A DNA stretch of 64,000 nt from Minwuia sp. (GTDB lineage: Bacteria; Pseudomonadota; Alphaproteobacteria; Minwuiales; Minwuiaceae), in the NCBI GenBank assembly GCA_029210175.1, contig JARGPL010000040.1, forward strand, positions 1 through 64,000, given 5' to 3'. Below, in pieces: positions 41,414 to 51,464 of this stretch. The notes under the pieces are model-generated. The model was not told where the DNA came from and searched no databases. It saw nothing but the letters and a program-made list of their open reading frames with translations. Numbering within the stretch: the stretch's first letter is position 1; each line of letters opens with the position of its first letter. The translations under genes were made by a program, and so were the position numbers.

Positions 41414-42105
41414 ACAAGATTGACGGACTGCATCACATCGCCCTGACAACAGCCGACATGAAGGGACAGATCGAGTTCTTCACGGACAAGCTGGGCATGG
41501 AACTGGTCGCGCTCTACTGGATGCACGGGGTGGCGAACACGTTTCACGGTTTCCTGCGCCTCAACGACGAAAGCTCGATCGCCTTCGTCCACAATCCACA
41601 GATCGGTGAAATTCCGGTGAAGCTGGGCCAGACGCATGCAGGCAATCCAGGCGCCAACTGCGCCAGGGGGACCATGCAGCATCTGGCGCTGAAGGTCGCC
41701 GATCATGACGAACTTCTGGCCATGCGCGACAGGTTGCGGTCGAAAGGCGTGCCGGTGGTCGGGCCAAAGGATCACGGTTTCTGCATGTCGATCTATTTCG
41801 CCGGGCCGGAGAACCTGTCTCTGGAGCTTTCCTATTCAACGGAACCGATCAATCAGCAGGCCTGGATCGACCCGGAAGTCGTCGGTCTTTGCGGCATCTC
41901 GGATGCAGAACTGGCCCGCTACAAGTCGTCGTCCGAGCATGCGGATGCTGATGGCGCGGTGCCGCAGCCCGGCATCGATGCGCCAGGCCCGCACATGACC
42001 AACTATCCGCCGAAGGTCTATGAGGCGATCCTGCGCACGTCGGACGAGCGGATGCTGGCCAACAGCGAGAACCAGCCGCCGGTTCAGGTGAACGCCGCAG
42101 AGTAG
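41410..42105 (+). CDS. VOC-family (glyoxalase/extradiol dioxygenase fold) protein
   Basis: This 231-residue protein has one VOC domain. Possible metal ligands are His in GLHHIALTT and TMQHLALKV and Glu in NLSLELSYS, the layout of glyoxalase- or dioxygenase-type sites. A tail of about 80 residues follows. It is translationally coupled to the flavin monooxygenase. It may act on that enzyme's product, but this is inferred from overlap only. Confidence 0.8.
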   Translation: MNKIDGLHHIALTTADMKGQIEFFTDKLGMELVALYWMHGVANTFHGFLRLNDESSIAFVHNPQIGEIPVKLGQTHAGNPGANCARGTMQHLALKVADHDELLAMRDRLRSKGVPVVGPKDHGFCMSIYFAGPENLSLELSYSTEPINQQAWIDPEVVGLCGISDAELARYKSSSEHADADGAVPQPGIDAPGPHMTNYPPKVYEAILRTSDERMLANSENQPPVQVNAAE

Positions 42106-42119
42106 GCGACACGTCGCCT
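42104..42119 (+). terminator. Perfect inverted repeat at the end of the VOC gene
   Basis: AGGCGAC-AC-GTCGCCT is a perfect seven-base palindrome that overlaps the VOC stop codon. There is no T-tract. It could be a terminator stem or a protein-binding site ahead of the BCCP gene, which starts 98 bases later. Confidence 0.35.
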
Positions 42120-42216
42120 GCATGACTGCCGTGCGCCCGCGCGGCAAGGCGGACAGTTGTTGCGAAGCACCTGTGCGCGCTAGGCTCCAGACGGGGCAGG
42201 ACCGGGGGAGGTTTGC

Positions 42217-42720
42217 ATGACGTTTCGTCTCGATCTGGACGGCACGATCCACACGATCGACATCGCGGCGCGAAAGCCGGAGATCCTGGTGGAAATTGAT
42301 GGCCGGGCACCGGTCGAAGCCGGTTGTTCCGGCAATCGGAACGATCTGTATGTGGAAGTCGGGCCGGAGGACACCTTCAAGGTCGCGACGGCTCAGGACG
42401 GTGATCTGACCTGGGTGCGCATGAATGGCCGCACCTTCCGTGTGCGCATCGAAGATCCGGTTGCGGCGGCACAGGACAGTGCGGGCGGCAATGACGACAT
42501 TCGCGCGCCCATGCCCGGCACGGTGATCGAGGTACTGAAGGCCGCCGGGGATCGGGTCAGCCGGGGCGACAAGGTCATGACCATCGAAAGCATGAAGCTG
42601 CAGACCAGTCTCGCCGCCCCGCGTGACGGTGTACTCGCAGAGGTGCTGCATGCGGTCGGCGATACCTTCAACAAGGATGCCACCATCGCCCGGCTGGAAC
42701 CTCTGGCGGAGGATGATTGA
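42217..42720 (+). CDS. Biotin carboxyl carrier protein (BCCP-like)
   Basis: The 167-residue protein has a biotinyl domain at about 93-165 with APMPGTVIEVLKAAGD and the biotin-attachment site IESMKLQ (K127; the common form is EAMKM). The N-terminal half resembles the linker region of acyl-CoA carboxylase alpha subunits. GGGGGAGG before ATG 42217 is strong. It would carry carboxybiotin to the carboxyltransferase encoded next. The biotin carboxylase partner is not in the window. Confidence 0.88.
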   Translation: MTFRLDLDGTIHTIDIAARKPEILVEIDGRAPVEAGCSGNRNDLYVEVGPEDTFKVATAQDGDLTWVRMNGRTFRVRIEDPVAAAQDSAGGNDDIRAPMPGTVIEVLKAAGDRVSRGDKVMTIESMKLQTSLAAPRDGVLAEVLHAVGDTFNKDATIARLEPLAEDD

Positions 42721-42723
42721 GCC

Positions 42724-44331
42724 ATGCGCAGGATAAACTCCACGATTTCCACCAGCGACGCGACGTTCCGCGCCAACGCGGCCCACAATCGCGGCCTTGC
42801 GCGTGAACTGCACGAACGCCAGGAAACTGCACGCATGGTCCGCCCGGAGCGGGACATCCAGCGCCTCAAGAAACAGGGCAAGATGATGCCGAGGGAGCGG
42901 GTGGAGAAACTGCTCGATCCCGGCACCCCATTCCTGGAACTCTCGACACTGGCCGCGAACCGCGCCTATGGCGGTGAGTCACCCGGCGCGAGCATCATCA
43001 CCGGCATCGGCATCGTGTCGGGCCGCGAAGTGATCATTCATGCCGACGATTCTTCCATCAAGGGTGGGGCCTGGTATCCGCATTCGGTGAAGAAGATCGT
43101 GCGCTGTCTCGAGATCGCCATCGAGAACCGGCTGCCCGTTGTGCATCTGTGCGATTCCGCCGGCGGGTTCCTGCCGCTGCAGTCGGAGGTTTTCCCCGAC
43201 AAGCACATGGCGGGCCGCATCTTCCGCAACCAGTGCCAGCTGTCGAAGATGGGCGTGAAGCAGCTGTCGCTGGTGTTCGGCCAGTGCACCGCGGGCGGTG
43301 CCTACATCCCTGCCCTGTCCGACTACAACGTCATTGTCCGGGGCACCGGGGCCGTGTTCCTGGGCGGACCACCGCTGGTACGTGCGGCAACGGGGGAGGA
43401 AGTGGGCGTCGAGGAACTGGGCGGCGCGGACATGCACACCACCGTCAGTGGCGTCTGCGACTACGCGGCATCATCGGAGGATGAGGCCATCGCCATCGGT
43501 CGCGAAATCGTCGACCAGTGGGACCGCCCGAAGAAATGGGACTGCCAGCGCGACCCCGTCGAAGACCCCTATTACGATCCGGCGGAGCTGTATGGCATCC
43601 TGCCCGACGAGATCAAGAAGGGCTTCGACATGCGCGATGTCATTGCCCGCATCGTCGATGGCAGCCGGTTCCATGAATATCAGCCGAGCTATGGACAGAC
43701 ACTGATTTGCGGCTACGCCAATATCTGGGGCTGGAAGGTCGGGATTCTGGCGAACAACGGGGTGCTGTTCAATGACAGCGCCCTGAAGGGTGCGCACTTC
43801 ATCGAACTCTGCAATCAGAACAACACGCCACTGGTGTTCCTGCAGAACATCACCGGATACATGATCGGGCGTGAGTACGAACAGAAGGGCATCACCAAGG
43901 ACGGCGCCAAGATGATCATGGCGCAGTCGTGTTCGCGGGTGCCGAAGTTCACGGTCATGTGCCACGGGTCGTTCGGTGCCGGGAATTACGGCATGTGTGG
44001 TCGCGCCTTTGATTCCCGGCTGCTGTTCAGCTGGCCCAACCACCAGATCGGTGTGATGGGTGGGGAGCAGGCGGTGAACACGCTGGCGGATGTGAAGGCC
44101 GCACAGATGCGCCGCGCCGGACAGGAAGTCGATGCGGACGTGATCGCCGCGCTGCGCGAGGAAACCGGTTCCGCCTATCTGGACCAGCTTTCCGCCTACT
44201 ACGCCACGTCGGAACTGTGGGACGATGGCATCCTGGACCCCGTGGACACCCGCAATGCCCTCGGCATGGCCATCACCGCATCCCTGAACGCACCGCTGGA
44301 AGAACCCGGTTACGGCGTATTCCGGTTCTGA
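42724..44331 (+). CDS. Acyl-CoA carboxylase carboxyltransferase (beta) subunit
   Basis: The 535-residue crotonase-like tandem enzyme matches the methylcrotonyl/geranyl/propionyl-CoA carboxylase beta family. It shows SGREVIIHADDSSIKGGAWYP, the oxyanion-forming CTAGGAYIPALSDY and FLQNITGYMIGREYEQKGI, then GSFGAGNYGMCGRAF and WPNHQIGVMGGEQA. Overall it looks closest to the methylcrotonyl-CoA carboxylase type. The start follows the BCCP stop by three bases. Without a biotin carboxylase gene beside it the acyl substrate remains open. Confidence 0.88.
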   Translation: MRRINSTISTSDATFRANAAHNRGLARELHERQETARMVRPERDIQRLKKQGKMMPRERVEKLLDPGTPFLELSTLAANRAYGGESPGASIITGIGIVSGREVIIHADDSSIKGGAWYPHSVKKIVRCLEIAIENRLPVVHLCDSAGGFLPLQSEVFPDKHMAGRIFRNQCQLSKMGVKQLSLVFGQCTAGGAYIPALSDYNVIVRGTGAVFLGGPPLVRAATGEEVGVEELGGADMHTTVSGVCDYAASSEDEAIAIGREIVDQWDRPKKWDCQRDPVEDPYYDPAELYGILPDEIKKGFDMRDVIARIVDGSRFHEYQPSYGQTLICGYANIWGWKVGILANNGVLFNDSALKGAHFIELCNQNNTPLVFLQNITGYMIGREYEQKGITKDGAKMIMAQSCSRVPKFTVMCHGSFGAGNYGMCGRAFDSRLLFSWPNHQIGVMGGEQAVNTLADVKAAQMRRAGQEVDADVIAALREETGSAYLDQLSAYYATSELWDDGILDPVDTRNALGMAITASLNAPLEEPGYGVFRF

Positions 44332-44443
44332 GGCGGCGCACAACGTCGCGATGATCACATGAACAGCGAAATCAACCGTATCCGCTGTCACGTGCCGGGT
44401 GTTCGGTCACGGTTTGGCAACCCTTCAGTTATATATCGGGGAC

Positions 44444-45667
44444 ATGCCTGAATTCATACATGCGCGTGACATCGCGGCGGGGACACTGCTGTTTGCCGAG
44501 GGCGACCCTGGTGACGATGCCTACATCATCGAAAGCGGCCTGATCGAGATCGCGATCGGGACGGGTGACACGCGCAAGCTGATCGCGTCGCTCGGACCAG
44601 GTGAGATCGTGGGCGAGATGGCCCTGATCGCCAATGCACCAAGGTCTGCCAGCGCGTTGGCAACCGTGAACACGCGGCTGCTTGTGGTGCGCCGGGGCCG
44701 CCTGATGAAGCCCATCGAGAACGCTGACCCGGTCATGCGGCTGATGATCCAGATCATTGTGGAGCGGTTGAGCGATGCGTCACGCTGGATGAGTGGGACG
44801 GAATCAAGCGTGCCAGAGGCCATCCAGCAGGCGCGCCGGGAAGCGTTCGGGGAAGTACGTGACATCGCACTGGGACGACTTCGGATCGAACGGGAGTTGC
44901 GCCGCGCCATTGAAACCCCGCAATTCGAACTGCATTACCAGCCCATCGTTTCCATGCACGACAGGTCGATCGCAGGCTATGAAGCACTGATGCGCTGGAA
45001 CGACCCGGTGAAGGGACAGATATCCCCTGGCAACTTCATCGTGCTGGCAGAAGAAACCGGCATGATTGTCGAAATGGGGCGCTGGGCACTGAAGAAGGCG
45101 CTTTCGGACCATGCCGCAATGGTCCGGATCTGGCAGAGGTGCTGGCCGGGGAAAAAGATACCGTTCGTCAGCATCAATATCTCGTCCGGGCAGTTGATCG
45201 AACCGGGGGAAGTGGCGCGCCTGTCAGCAATCATCGTCGATTCCGGTGTCGAACCGGACCAGATCAAGCTGGAAGTCACCGAAAGCCTGATGATCCATGA
45301 TCCGGAGTCCGCAACATCGGCACTGCTGGACCTGAAGGCGCTTGGCGTTGCCTTCGCCATCGATGACTTCGGCACGGGCTATTCCAGCCTGAGTTACCTG
45401 CACAGGTTCCCCATCGACACGCTGAAGGTGGATCAGTCCTTCGTCTTCAACATGCTGAACGACACAACCAGCGGCAGGCTGGTGCGGACCATCCTTCACA
45501 TGGCGGACGACCTGGGGCTGGAGACTGTGGCTGAAGGCATCGAGACCGAGGCGCACTTCGAGAAACTGTGCGCGTTCGGCTGTACCTACGGACAGGGATT
45601 CCTGATGGCCCGTCCCTGGCCCCGCTTCGATCTGGAAGCCATGCTGGAAAACGGCATCACGTGGTAG
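44444..45667 (+). CDS. Cyclic-nucleotide-binding-like domain plus EAL phosphodiesterase
   Basis: This 407-residue protein has a CAP/CNB-type domain (about 10-110) with an intact-looking phosphate-binding cassette, GEIVGEMALIANAPRSASA (53-71, including the Arg). After a helical linker comes an EAL domain (from about 150) with YEALMRW (179-185), SINISSGQL, LEVTESLM, DDFGTGY, KVDQSF and EGIET. It therefore probably hydrolyses c-di-GMP under control of a cyclic nucleotide. GGGG precedes ATG 44444. It is monocistronic and convergent with the urease genes. Confidence 0.88.
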   Translation: MPEFIHARDIAAGTLLFAEGDPGDDAYIIESGLIEIAIGTGDTRKLIASLGPGEIVGEMALIANAPRSASALATVNTRLLVVRRGRLMKPIENADPVMRLMIQIIVERLSDASRWMSGTESSVPEAIQQARREAFGEVRDIALGRLRIERELRRAIETPQFELHYQPIVSMHDRSIAGYEALMRWNDPVKGQISPGNFIVLAEETGMIVEMGRWALKKALSDHAAMVRIWQRCWPGKKIPFVSINISSGQLIEPGEVARLSAIIVDSGVEPDQIKLEVTESLMIHDPESATSALLDLKALGVAFAIDDFGTGYSSLSYLHRFPIDTLKVDQSFVFNMLNDTTSGRLVRTILHMADDLGLETVAEGIETEAHFEKLCAFGCTYGQGFLMARPWPRFDLEAMLENGITW

Positions 45668-45675
45668 ATCAGGCG

Positions 45676-45692
45676 CTGTCCGCCCGCGACAG
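45676..45692. terminator. Weak hairpin between convergent EAL and ureG genes
   Basis: CTGTC and GACAG pair across a seven-base loop in the 30-base gap between the two stop codons. The stem is short and no T-tract follows, so support is low. Confidence 0.2.
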
Positions 45693-45697
45693 AGGCG

Positions 45698-46318
45698 TCA
45701 GAGTCCACCCTTGGCAATCACGAAATCGCGAATCGCGGGCACGCCCACACCATGTTTCACTCGGGCAAATACGAACGGACGGGTGCCTCGCTGGGCCAAT
45801 GCGTCCCGGTCCATCCGTCCCAGATCGGCGCCGACCAGCTCCGCCAGATCGGTCTTGTTGATGATCAGCATGTCGGAGCGGGTGATGCCGGGACCGCCCT
45901 TGGCCGGAATCTTGTCGCCTGCGGAAACATCGATGACGTAGAGCGTGATGTCGGCCAGCTCCGGGCTGAACGTCGCGGCCAGATTGTCGCCGCCGCTTTC
46001 GATCAGGATGACTTCCAGATCGGGGAAGCGTTCCGACATGTCAGCGACGGCTGCCAGATTGATCGAGGCATCCTCGCGGATCGCCGTATGCGGACAGCCA
46101 CCAGTCTCCACACCCATGATCCGCTCCGGCGGCAGCGCCCCGGTGCGGGTCAGGATCTCCGCATCTTCCTTGGTGTAGATGTCGTTGGTGATGGCAGCGA
46201 CGGAGAAGGACTGGCTGAGTTCCTTCGACAGTTGCTCCATCAGGGCCGTCTTGCCGGACCCGACGGGACCGCCAATGCCGACCCGCAACGGGCCGTTCGG
46301 GGACAGGGAATCAGTCAT
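45698..46318 (-). CDS. ureG: Urease accessory GTPase UreG
   Basis: This 206-residue SIMIBI GTPase delivers nickel to urease. It shows P-loop [13 protein letters not shown], the CPH metal motif [25 protein letters not shown] and the base motif INKTDLA. ATG 46318 overlaps the ureF stop (ATGA). It is the last gene of the urt-ure cluster. Confidence 0.96.
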   Translation of the reverse strand: MTDSLSPNGPLRVGIGGPVGSGKTALMEQLSKELSQSFSVAAITNDIYTKEDAEILTRTGALPPERIMGVETGGCPHTAIREDASINLAAVADMSERFPDLEVILIESGGDNLAATFSPELADITLYVIDVSAGDKIPAKGGPGITRSDMLIINKTDLAELVGADLGRMDRDALAQRGTRPFVFARVKHGVGVPAIRDFVIAKGGL

Positions 46319-47001
46319 GATCGAAAAAGCCTCGTCCGTTGGATTTCGTGCTGCATGGATGCGATGTCCGCCGCCAGGCAACAGGTTGCAATATCATCAA
46401 GGGTGGTGTTCGCGGCCTCATCAGCCAGCCGGTTCAGGTGCGGTTCCACCAGCCGCAGCAGGTGCAGCCCGTCCGTCTGCCCAAGCGGCACCAGACGGAC
46501 AATGGCGGACACCAGATTGGCCGTGAACGCGTGCAGATAGCCCACCAGAACCGGTTGCAGGGCGATGCCCTGACCAGCCGCTGCGGTGCCGACAGCGACG
46601 GCATAGGCTATCGGCTGACGGGATGCGGAAGCCAGCAAGGTCGCCACCGCCGGCGTCGGCCAGGCCGCCGCGACCGCGGTCAGGAATGCCCTGCCCTGGG
46701 CTTCCGTCTCCAGCGCTAGTTCACTGGTCGCCGACAGTGCCCGGGCCTCTTCAACGACGCGGTGGAGCCGCGTGGCATCATCGTCGGTGACCGCGCGCCA
46801 GGCTTCGGCCAGCAACACGGCATCCGCCTTGCCGCCGCCATGTTCCAGCAGGTCCAGAACCCAATCCCCCGCCGTGGCCCGGTCGCGGATCAGTTCGCGC
46901 TCCACCGCGTTCTCCAGGCCGTGGCTGTAGGTATAGGCCCCGACCGGAAAGGACGGGGACAGCCAGGTCAGCAGCCTTGGCAGATCAGCATCAGACGGCA
47001 T
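46315..47001 (-). CDS. ureF: Urease accessory protein UreF
   Basis: The all-helical 228-residue protein shows the UreF N-terminus [18 protein letters not shown] and the C-terminal [20 protein letters not shown]. UreF bridges UreG and the UreD-apourease complex and enforces nickel delivery. It overlaps ureE by 11 bases and ureG by 4. Confidence 0.95.
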   Translation of the reverse strand: MPSDADLPRLLTWLSPSFPVGAYTYSHGLENAVERELIRDRATAGDWVLDLLEHGGGKADAVLLAEAWRAVTDDDATRLHRVVEEARALSATSELALETEAQGRAFLTAVAAAWPTPAVATLLASASRQPIAYAVAVGTAAAGQGIALQPVLVGYLHAFTANLVSAIVRLVPLGQTDGLHLLRLVEPHLNRLADEAANTTLDDIATCCLAADIASMQHEIQRTRLFRS

Positions 47002-47539
47002 TCACCATCCCCTCGGGATCAGGCAGGTCTTCGTCGTGAGCATGATCGGCACCGTGCCCGTGATCATGGGCGTGTCCGCCATGATCATGGCCGTGAACGG
47101 GACCATGGCCATAGGCGCCGCCCTCCGGTGTGAAGGCCGCCGAAAGATGCCGCGTCTCGCCCCCCAACCCCCGCACCATTTCCTCGATCACATGGTCGGA
47201 ACGGATGCGCAGCCGGTCGCCATCCAGTTCCGTCGGCAGATGACGGTTTCCCAGGTGCCAGGCAATCCGCATCAGTGCATCCGCATCCACCGCCGATATC
47301 TCGGTCAACTGTTCCAGCGCCGGGATGACGGCAATGATCCGCCCGTCTGTCAGACGCAGGCCATCACCATCCTTCAGGTTCGGCACCTGGGCCAGGTCGA
47401 GCACGAAGGAAATGCCGTCACAGCCGTCCAGCTTCAGCCGACGTCGCCGCCGGTCCTCGATATCCAGCACGACACGGTCCACGGCATCCGCCACGTCCCA
47501 GGTCCCGGCCTCCAGAACTTCATGTGCGCGCAGGCTCAT
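46991..47539 (-). CDS. ureE: Urease nickel chaperone UreE with His-rich tail
   Basis: The 182-residue protein has the UreE N-terminal domain and the metal-binding core (IAWHLGNRHLPTEL). A tail of about 35 residues is dominated by His, Asp and Gly (HGHDHGGHAHDHGHG), typical of nickel-storing UreE. The long tail implies high nickel-binding capacity. Its 3' end overlaps ureF by 11 bases. Confidence 0.95.
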   Translation of the reverse strand: MSLRAHEVLEAGTWDVADAVDRVVLDIEDRRRRRLKLDGCDGISFVLDLAQVPNLKDGDGLRLTDGRIIAVIPALEQLTEISAVDADALMRIAWHLGNRHLPTELDGDRLRIRSDHVIEEMVRGLGGETRHLSAAFTPEGGAYGHGPVHGHDHGGHAHDHGHGADHAHDEDLPDPEGMVNAV

Positions 47540-47552
47540 CGGATCAGGACCA

Positions 47553-49265
47553 TCAGAACAGGAAGTAACGCTGGGCCATGGGCAACACGTCTGCCGGCTC
47601 GCAGGTCAGCAGTTCACCGTTGGCCCGCACCTCATAGGTTTCGGGGTCGACGTCTATATCAGGCAGCATGTCGTTCAGTACCATGGATGCCTTGCTGATG
47701 CCGCCACGCACGTTCTCGACTGCCACACATTCCTTGGCAAGGCCAAGGGAGGCTCCGATACCGGCGTCCAGCGCAGCCTTGGAAACGAACGTCACCGATG
47801 ACGCCGCACGGGCCTGGCCGAAGCTGCCGAACATGGGCCGGTAATGCACCGGCTGCGGTGTCGGAATCGACGCATTGGGATCGCCCATCAGGGCGGACAC
47901 GATGGTGCCGCTTTTCAGGATCAGGTCAGGCTTCACGCCGAAGAACGCCGGGGTCCAGACCACCAGATCAGCCAGTTTGCCAACCTCGACCGACCCGATA
48001 TGAGGGGCCATGCCGTGCGTGATCGCCGGATTTATCGTGTACTTGGCGATGTAGCGGCGGACGCGGAAGTTGTCGTTGTCGCCGGTTTCCTCCGGCAGCG
48101 GCCCGCGCTGACGCTTCATCTTGTCGGCTGTCTGCCAGGTACGGATGATCACTTCCCCCACGCGCCCCATTGCCTGACTGTCGGAGGCTATGATGGAGAA
48201 CGCGCCCATGTCATGCAGGATGTCTTCTGCCGCTATCGTCTCCCGCCGGATCCGGCTTTCGGCGAACGCCACATCCTCGGGGATGTTGCTGTCCAGGTGA
48301 TGGCAGACCATCAGCATGTCCAGATGTTCGTCGATCGTGTTCACCGTGAACGGCCGGGTCGGGTTGGTCGACGACGGGATGACGTTCGGCTCCCCACACA
48401 CCTTGATGATGTCCGGTGCATGGCCGCCACCCGCACCTTCGGTGTGGAAGGCGTGGATGGTGCGGCCCTTGAAGGACGCCACGGTGTTCTCGACAAACCC
48501 GGACTCGTTCAGGGTGTCGGTATGGATCATCACCTGCACGTCCATCTCGTCCGCCACCGACAGGCAGCAGTCGATGGTGGCAGGCGTGGTGCCCCAGTCC
48601 TCGTGCAGTTTCATGCTCGATGCACCGGCCAGGATCTGCTCGCGCAGGGCTTCCGGGGTGGAGGCATTGCCCTTCCCCGACAGGCCCAGATTGACCGGAA
48701 AGCCATCGAATGCCTGCAACATCCGCCCGATGTGCCAGGGGCCGGGCGTGCAGGTCGTGGCATTGGTGCCCGTGGCCGGGCCGGTGCCGCCGCCCAGCAT
48801 CGTCGTGACACCGCTGGTCACGGCCTCATCGATCAGCTGGGGACAGATGAAGTGGATGTGGGCGTCGAAGCCGCCGGCGGTGATGATCTTGCCCTCACCG
48901 GCAATCGCCTCGGTTCCCGGACCGACGATGATGTCGACGCCGGGTTGGGTATCGGGGTTGCCCGCCTTGCCGATGCCGACGATACGGCCGCCCCGGATGC
49001 CGATGTCGGCCTTGATGATGCCGGTATGGTCGATGATCAGTGCGTTGGTGATGACCGTGTCCACGGCTCCCCCGGCGCGCGACACCTGCGACTGGCCCAT
49101 GCCGTCACGGATGACCTTGCCACCGCCGAACTTGACCTCTTCACCATAGATCGTGCGGTCTTCCTCCACCTCCACGAACAGTTCCGTGTCGGCCAGACGT
49201 ACCTTGTCCCCGACGGTGGGGCCGAACATGTCCGCATATGCGGCGCGATTGATCCTGTAGGCCAT
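47553..49265 (-). CDS. ureC: Urease alpha (catalytic) subunit
   Basis: The 570-residue amidohydrolase carries [12 protein letters not shown] (metal His pair), the carbamylated lysine region [10 protein letters not shown], the flap [14 protein letters not shown] and the signature [21 protein letters not shown]. With UreA and UreB it hydrolyses urea to ammonia and carbamate at a dinuclear nickel site. Its ATG overlaps the ureB stop by one base (TGATG). Confidence 0.98.
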   Translation of the reverse strand: MAYRINRAAYADMFGPTVGDKVRLADTELFVEVEEDRTIYGEEVKFGGGKVIRDGMGQSQVSRAGGAVDTVITNALIIDHTGIIKADIGIRGGRIVGIGKAGNPDTQPGVDIIVGPGTEAIAGEGKIITAGGFDAHIHFICPQLIDEAVTSGVTTMLGGGTGPATGTNATTCTPGPWHIGRMLQAFDGFPVNLGLSGKGNASTPEALREQILAGASSMKLHEDWGTTPATIDCCLSVADEMDVQVMIHTDTLNESGFVENTVASFKGRTIHAFHTEGAGGGHAPDIIKVCGEPNVIPSSTNPTRPFTVNTIDEHLDMLMVCHHLDSNIPEDVAFAESRIRRETIAAEDILHDMGAFSIIASDSQAMGRVGEVIIRTWQTADKMKRQRGPLPEETGDNDNFRVRRYIAKYTINPAITHGMAPHIGSVEVGKLADLVVWTPAFFGVKPDLILKSGTIVSALMGDPNASIPTPQPVHYRPMFGSFGQARAASSVTFVSKAALDAGIGASLGLAKECVAVENVRGGISKASMVLNDMLPDIDVDPETYEVRANGELLTCEPADVLPMAQRYFLF

Positions 49266-49573
49266 CAGTCGAGATTCCCCATGATCTTCTGATTGAAACC
49301 GAACACCCGCCGATCCCCGGCCAGCGGCACCAGCGTGACTTCGCGCGACTGGCCCGGTTCGAACCGGACGGCGGTGCCTGCGGGAATGTCGAGGCGCATG
49401 CCGCGTGCCTTGGCACGGTCGAAATCGAGGCCGGGATTGGTTTCCATGAAATGATAGTGACTGCCGACCTGCACGGGCCGGTCACCGGTATTGGCGACCA
49501 TGATCGTCACCGTCTCCACACCCGCGTTCAGGACGATTTCGCCCTCCGCTGCAATGATTTCTCCAGGTATCAT
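49265..49573 (-). CDS. ureB: Urease beta subunit
   Basis: The 102-residue protein has the UreB hallmarks MIPGEI near the start, [18 protein letters not shown], and [10 protein letters not shown] followed by VTLVPLAG. It is a structural subunit of the (alpha-beta-gamma)3 urease. It is separate from ureA, which is the common proteobacterial arrangement. Confidence 0.97.
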   Translation of the reverse strand: MIPGEIIAAEGEIVLNAGVETVTIMVANTGDRPVQVGSHYHFMETNPGLDFDRAKARGMRLDIPAGTAVRFEPGQSREVTLVPLAGDRRVFGFNQKIMGNLD

Positions 49574-49587
49574 GCTGCGTTCCCCCT

Positions 49588-49890
49588 TCAGCGGATCGGT
49601 TCGTGGACGGTGACCAGCTTGGTCCCGTCGGGAAAGGTGGCTTCCACCTGCACGTCGTGGATCATCTCCGGTATGCCTTCCATCACCTGATCGCGGGTGA
49701 TGACCGTTGCACCGGCGGACATCAGATCAGCGACGGAGCGACCGTCGCGCGCACCCTCGACCACGAAATCACTGATCAGCGCGATGGCTTCCGGATAATT
49801 CAGTTTCACGCCCCGTTCCAGCCGTCGCCGGGCCACCATGGCGGCCACCGAAATCAGCAGCTTGTCCTTTTCCCGTGGAGTCAGATTCAT
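49588..49890 (-). CDS. ureA: Urease gamma subunit
   Basis: The 100-residue protein begins [13 protein letters not shown] at ATG 49890 and contains [21 protein letters not shown] and [18 protein letters not shown], all typical of UreA. A longer frame upstream overlaps ureD and lacks family similarity. It lies 22 bases after ureD and 14 bases before ureB. Confidence 0.97.
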   Translation of the reverse strand: MNLTPREKDKLLISVAAMVARRRLERGVKLNYPEAIALISDFVVEGARDGRSVADLMSAGATVITRDQVMEGIPEMIHDVQVEATFPDGTKLVTVHEPIR

Positions 49891-49912
49891 CGCTGATACC
49901 TTCCCTTGTCGC

Positions 49913-50791
49913 TCAAATCCTGAATGCGTGCGGCAGCCGTGCCGGATGCCCCATGATCGCTTCACGCAGCGGCGGCAGCAACGCTGCCAGCACCGTCCGC
50001 ATTGCGTCTCCATCTGTTGCCAGAACCCGCCCGAGGATCAGGCCCTGCCGACATGTCGCGCCGCCCCGAACCCCGACAATGCCGCGGATCAGGTCGAGCA
50101 GAAATGCCGTGAGAGACGCCGGAGCCTGGATGATCAGGTTGGCCCAGGCCTGCGCGCCAGAAAACAGGCCGGGCCGCGCAACCGTCGCCGCAATATCACC
50201 GTCCAGCCGGAACGCGTCATGCACGATCAAACGTCCGTCACGCCGCACGTACCAGTGGTCCTGCACGCGGCCATGGGTCACCGTCTCCCCCATGGCCTTG
50301 CGACCGAGGATGACCGTTTCGGCAGCCAGAAACCGTGCGCCGTCGGCAAGTTCCACATCCGTGCGGCGGTGCATGCACCCCCCGTCGAACAGAATGGTCT
50401 CCTGTGGCAACCACTCGGCACGGGCATCCGCCGCGACCTGCAGCCGGTTGCGCACGCGCGCGTCACCACCGGAACTGCGATAGACCCGCTCCGCCGCCTG
50501 GGTCGTCAGGCAGGCGGCGGCGGTTCCGCGCCACGCAACCTCCGTCGCCACATCGTCGCCCCCGGTCAGGCCACCCGCCGTGTTGATCAGCACGGCGGTC
50601 TTCGGGTCCCCAGCATAGGACCTGGGCAGCCGTGCCTTCATGCAGCCCTGTTGATGGAGATCGGCCAGCGCCGTCCTTTCGCCCACCCCCAGGAAGGCAA
50701 TACGGGCGACGCCGACCGATCGGGGCGGACCGGCGCGGCCTGCCGTGGGCGCCGGTTCGACCGTTTCAGACCGTGAGATGCGCACGAACAT
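49913..50791 (-). CDS. ureD: Urease accessory protein UreD
   Basis: This protein of about 292 residues matches UreD ([63 protein letters not shown]). UreD forms the channel through which nickel reaches the active site. The exact start is uncertain. ATGs at 50800, 50794 and 50791 and a GTG just after all precede the conserved region and overlap the urtE 3' end by about 20-35 bases; none has a strong ribosome-binding site. Confidence 0.9.
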   Translation of the reverse strand: MFVRISRSETVEPAPTAGRAGPPRSVGVARIAFLGVGERTALADLHQQGCMKARLPRSYAGDPKTAVLINTAGGLTGGDDVATEVAWRGTAAACLTTQAAERVYRSSGGDARVRNRLQVAADARAEWLPQETILFDGGCMHRRTDVELADGARFLAAETVILGRKAMGETVTHGRVQDHWYVRRDGRLIVHDAFRLDGDIAATVARPGLFSGAQAWANLIIQAPASLTAFLLDLIRGIVGVRGGATCRQGLILGRVLATDGDAMRTVLAALLPPLREAIMGHPARLPHAFRI

Positions 50792-51461
50792 CATCTTCAT
50801 CCATCTCGTCGGCCTTGCCTGAGAGCACGATTTCACCCCGATCCATGACATGGAACGTGTCGGCGAGCTCCTTTGCAAACTCGAAATACTGTTCCACCAG
50901 CAGGATCGCCATGTCGCCCCGGTCGCGCAGCAGGCTGATGACCCGTCCGATGTCCTGAATGATGGAGGGCTGGATGCCTTCCGTCGGTTCATCCAGCAGC
51001 AGCACGCGTGGCCGTGTGACCAGCGCGCGGGCAATGGCAAGCTGTTGCTGCTGGCCGCCGGAGAGATCACCGCCACGGCGGCCCAGCATGCTCTTCAGCA
51101 CCGGGAACAGGTCGAAGAGTTCTTCCGACACGTGCCGCTCAGCCCCCTTCAGGCAGGCATAACCGGTCTCCAGATTCTCCCGCACCGTCAGCAGCGGAAA
51201 GATCTCCCGCCCCTGCGGCACGAAGGCAATGCCTTCCCGCGCACGCTCGAACGGGCGCATCCTGTCGACCGGCTTGCCGTCCAGCGTGATGCTGCCGGAC
51301 CTTGTGGCCTGCTGGCCGACGATGGCGCGCAGCGTGGACGTCTTGCCGACGCCGTTGCGGCCCATCAGGCAGGTGACCTTGCCCGGTTCGGCGGTGAGCG
51401 ACACACCCCAGAGAGCCTGGGATGCGCCGTAGGACAGATTGATGTCGTTGACTGCCAGCAT
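50766..51461 (-). CDS. urtE: Urea ABC transporter ATP-binding subunit UrtE
   Basis: The 231-residue ATPase has Walker A GRNGVGKTS, signature LSGGQQQQLAIARAL and Walker B LLLDEPTEGIQPSI, in the LivF-like subtype found in urea uptake systems. It lies three bases after urtD and overlaps ureD, directly joining urea import to urease assembly. Confidence 0.95.
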   Translation of the reverse strand: MLAVNDINLSYGASQALWGVSLTAEPGKVTCLMGRNGVGKTSTLRAIVGQQATRSGSITLDGKPVDRMRPFERAREGIAFVPQGREIFPLLTVRENLETGYACLKGAERHVSEELFDLFPVLKSMLGRRGGDLSGGQQQQLAIARALVTRPRVLLLDEPTEGIQPSIIQDIGRVISLLRDRGDMAILLVEQYFEFAKELADTFHVMDRGEIVLSGKADEMDEDDVRAHLTV

Positions 51462-51464
51462 GTT

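Noticed and set aside
42104-42119. Palindrome considered as a strong intrinsic terminator
   Set aside because: The loop is only two bases and no T-tract follows, so it is kept only as a low-confidence site.
47844-49292. Long plus-strand open frame opposite ureC
   Set aside because: It mirrors the high-GC codon pattern of ureC, whose signatures are complete. The plus-strand translation has no domain features.
49913-51076. Extended version of ureD starting at 51076
   Set aside because: The extra N-terminal 95 residues are an out-of-frame reading of urtE; UreD similarity begins only after about 50700.
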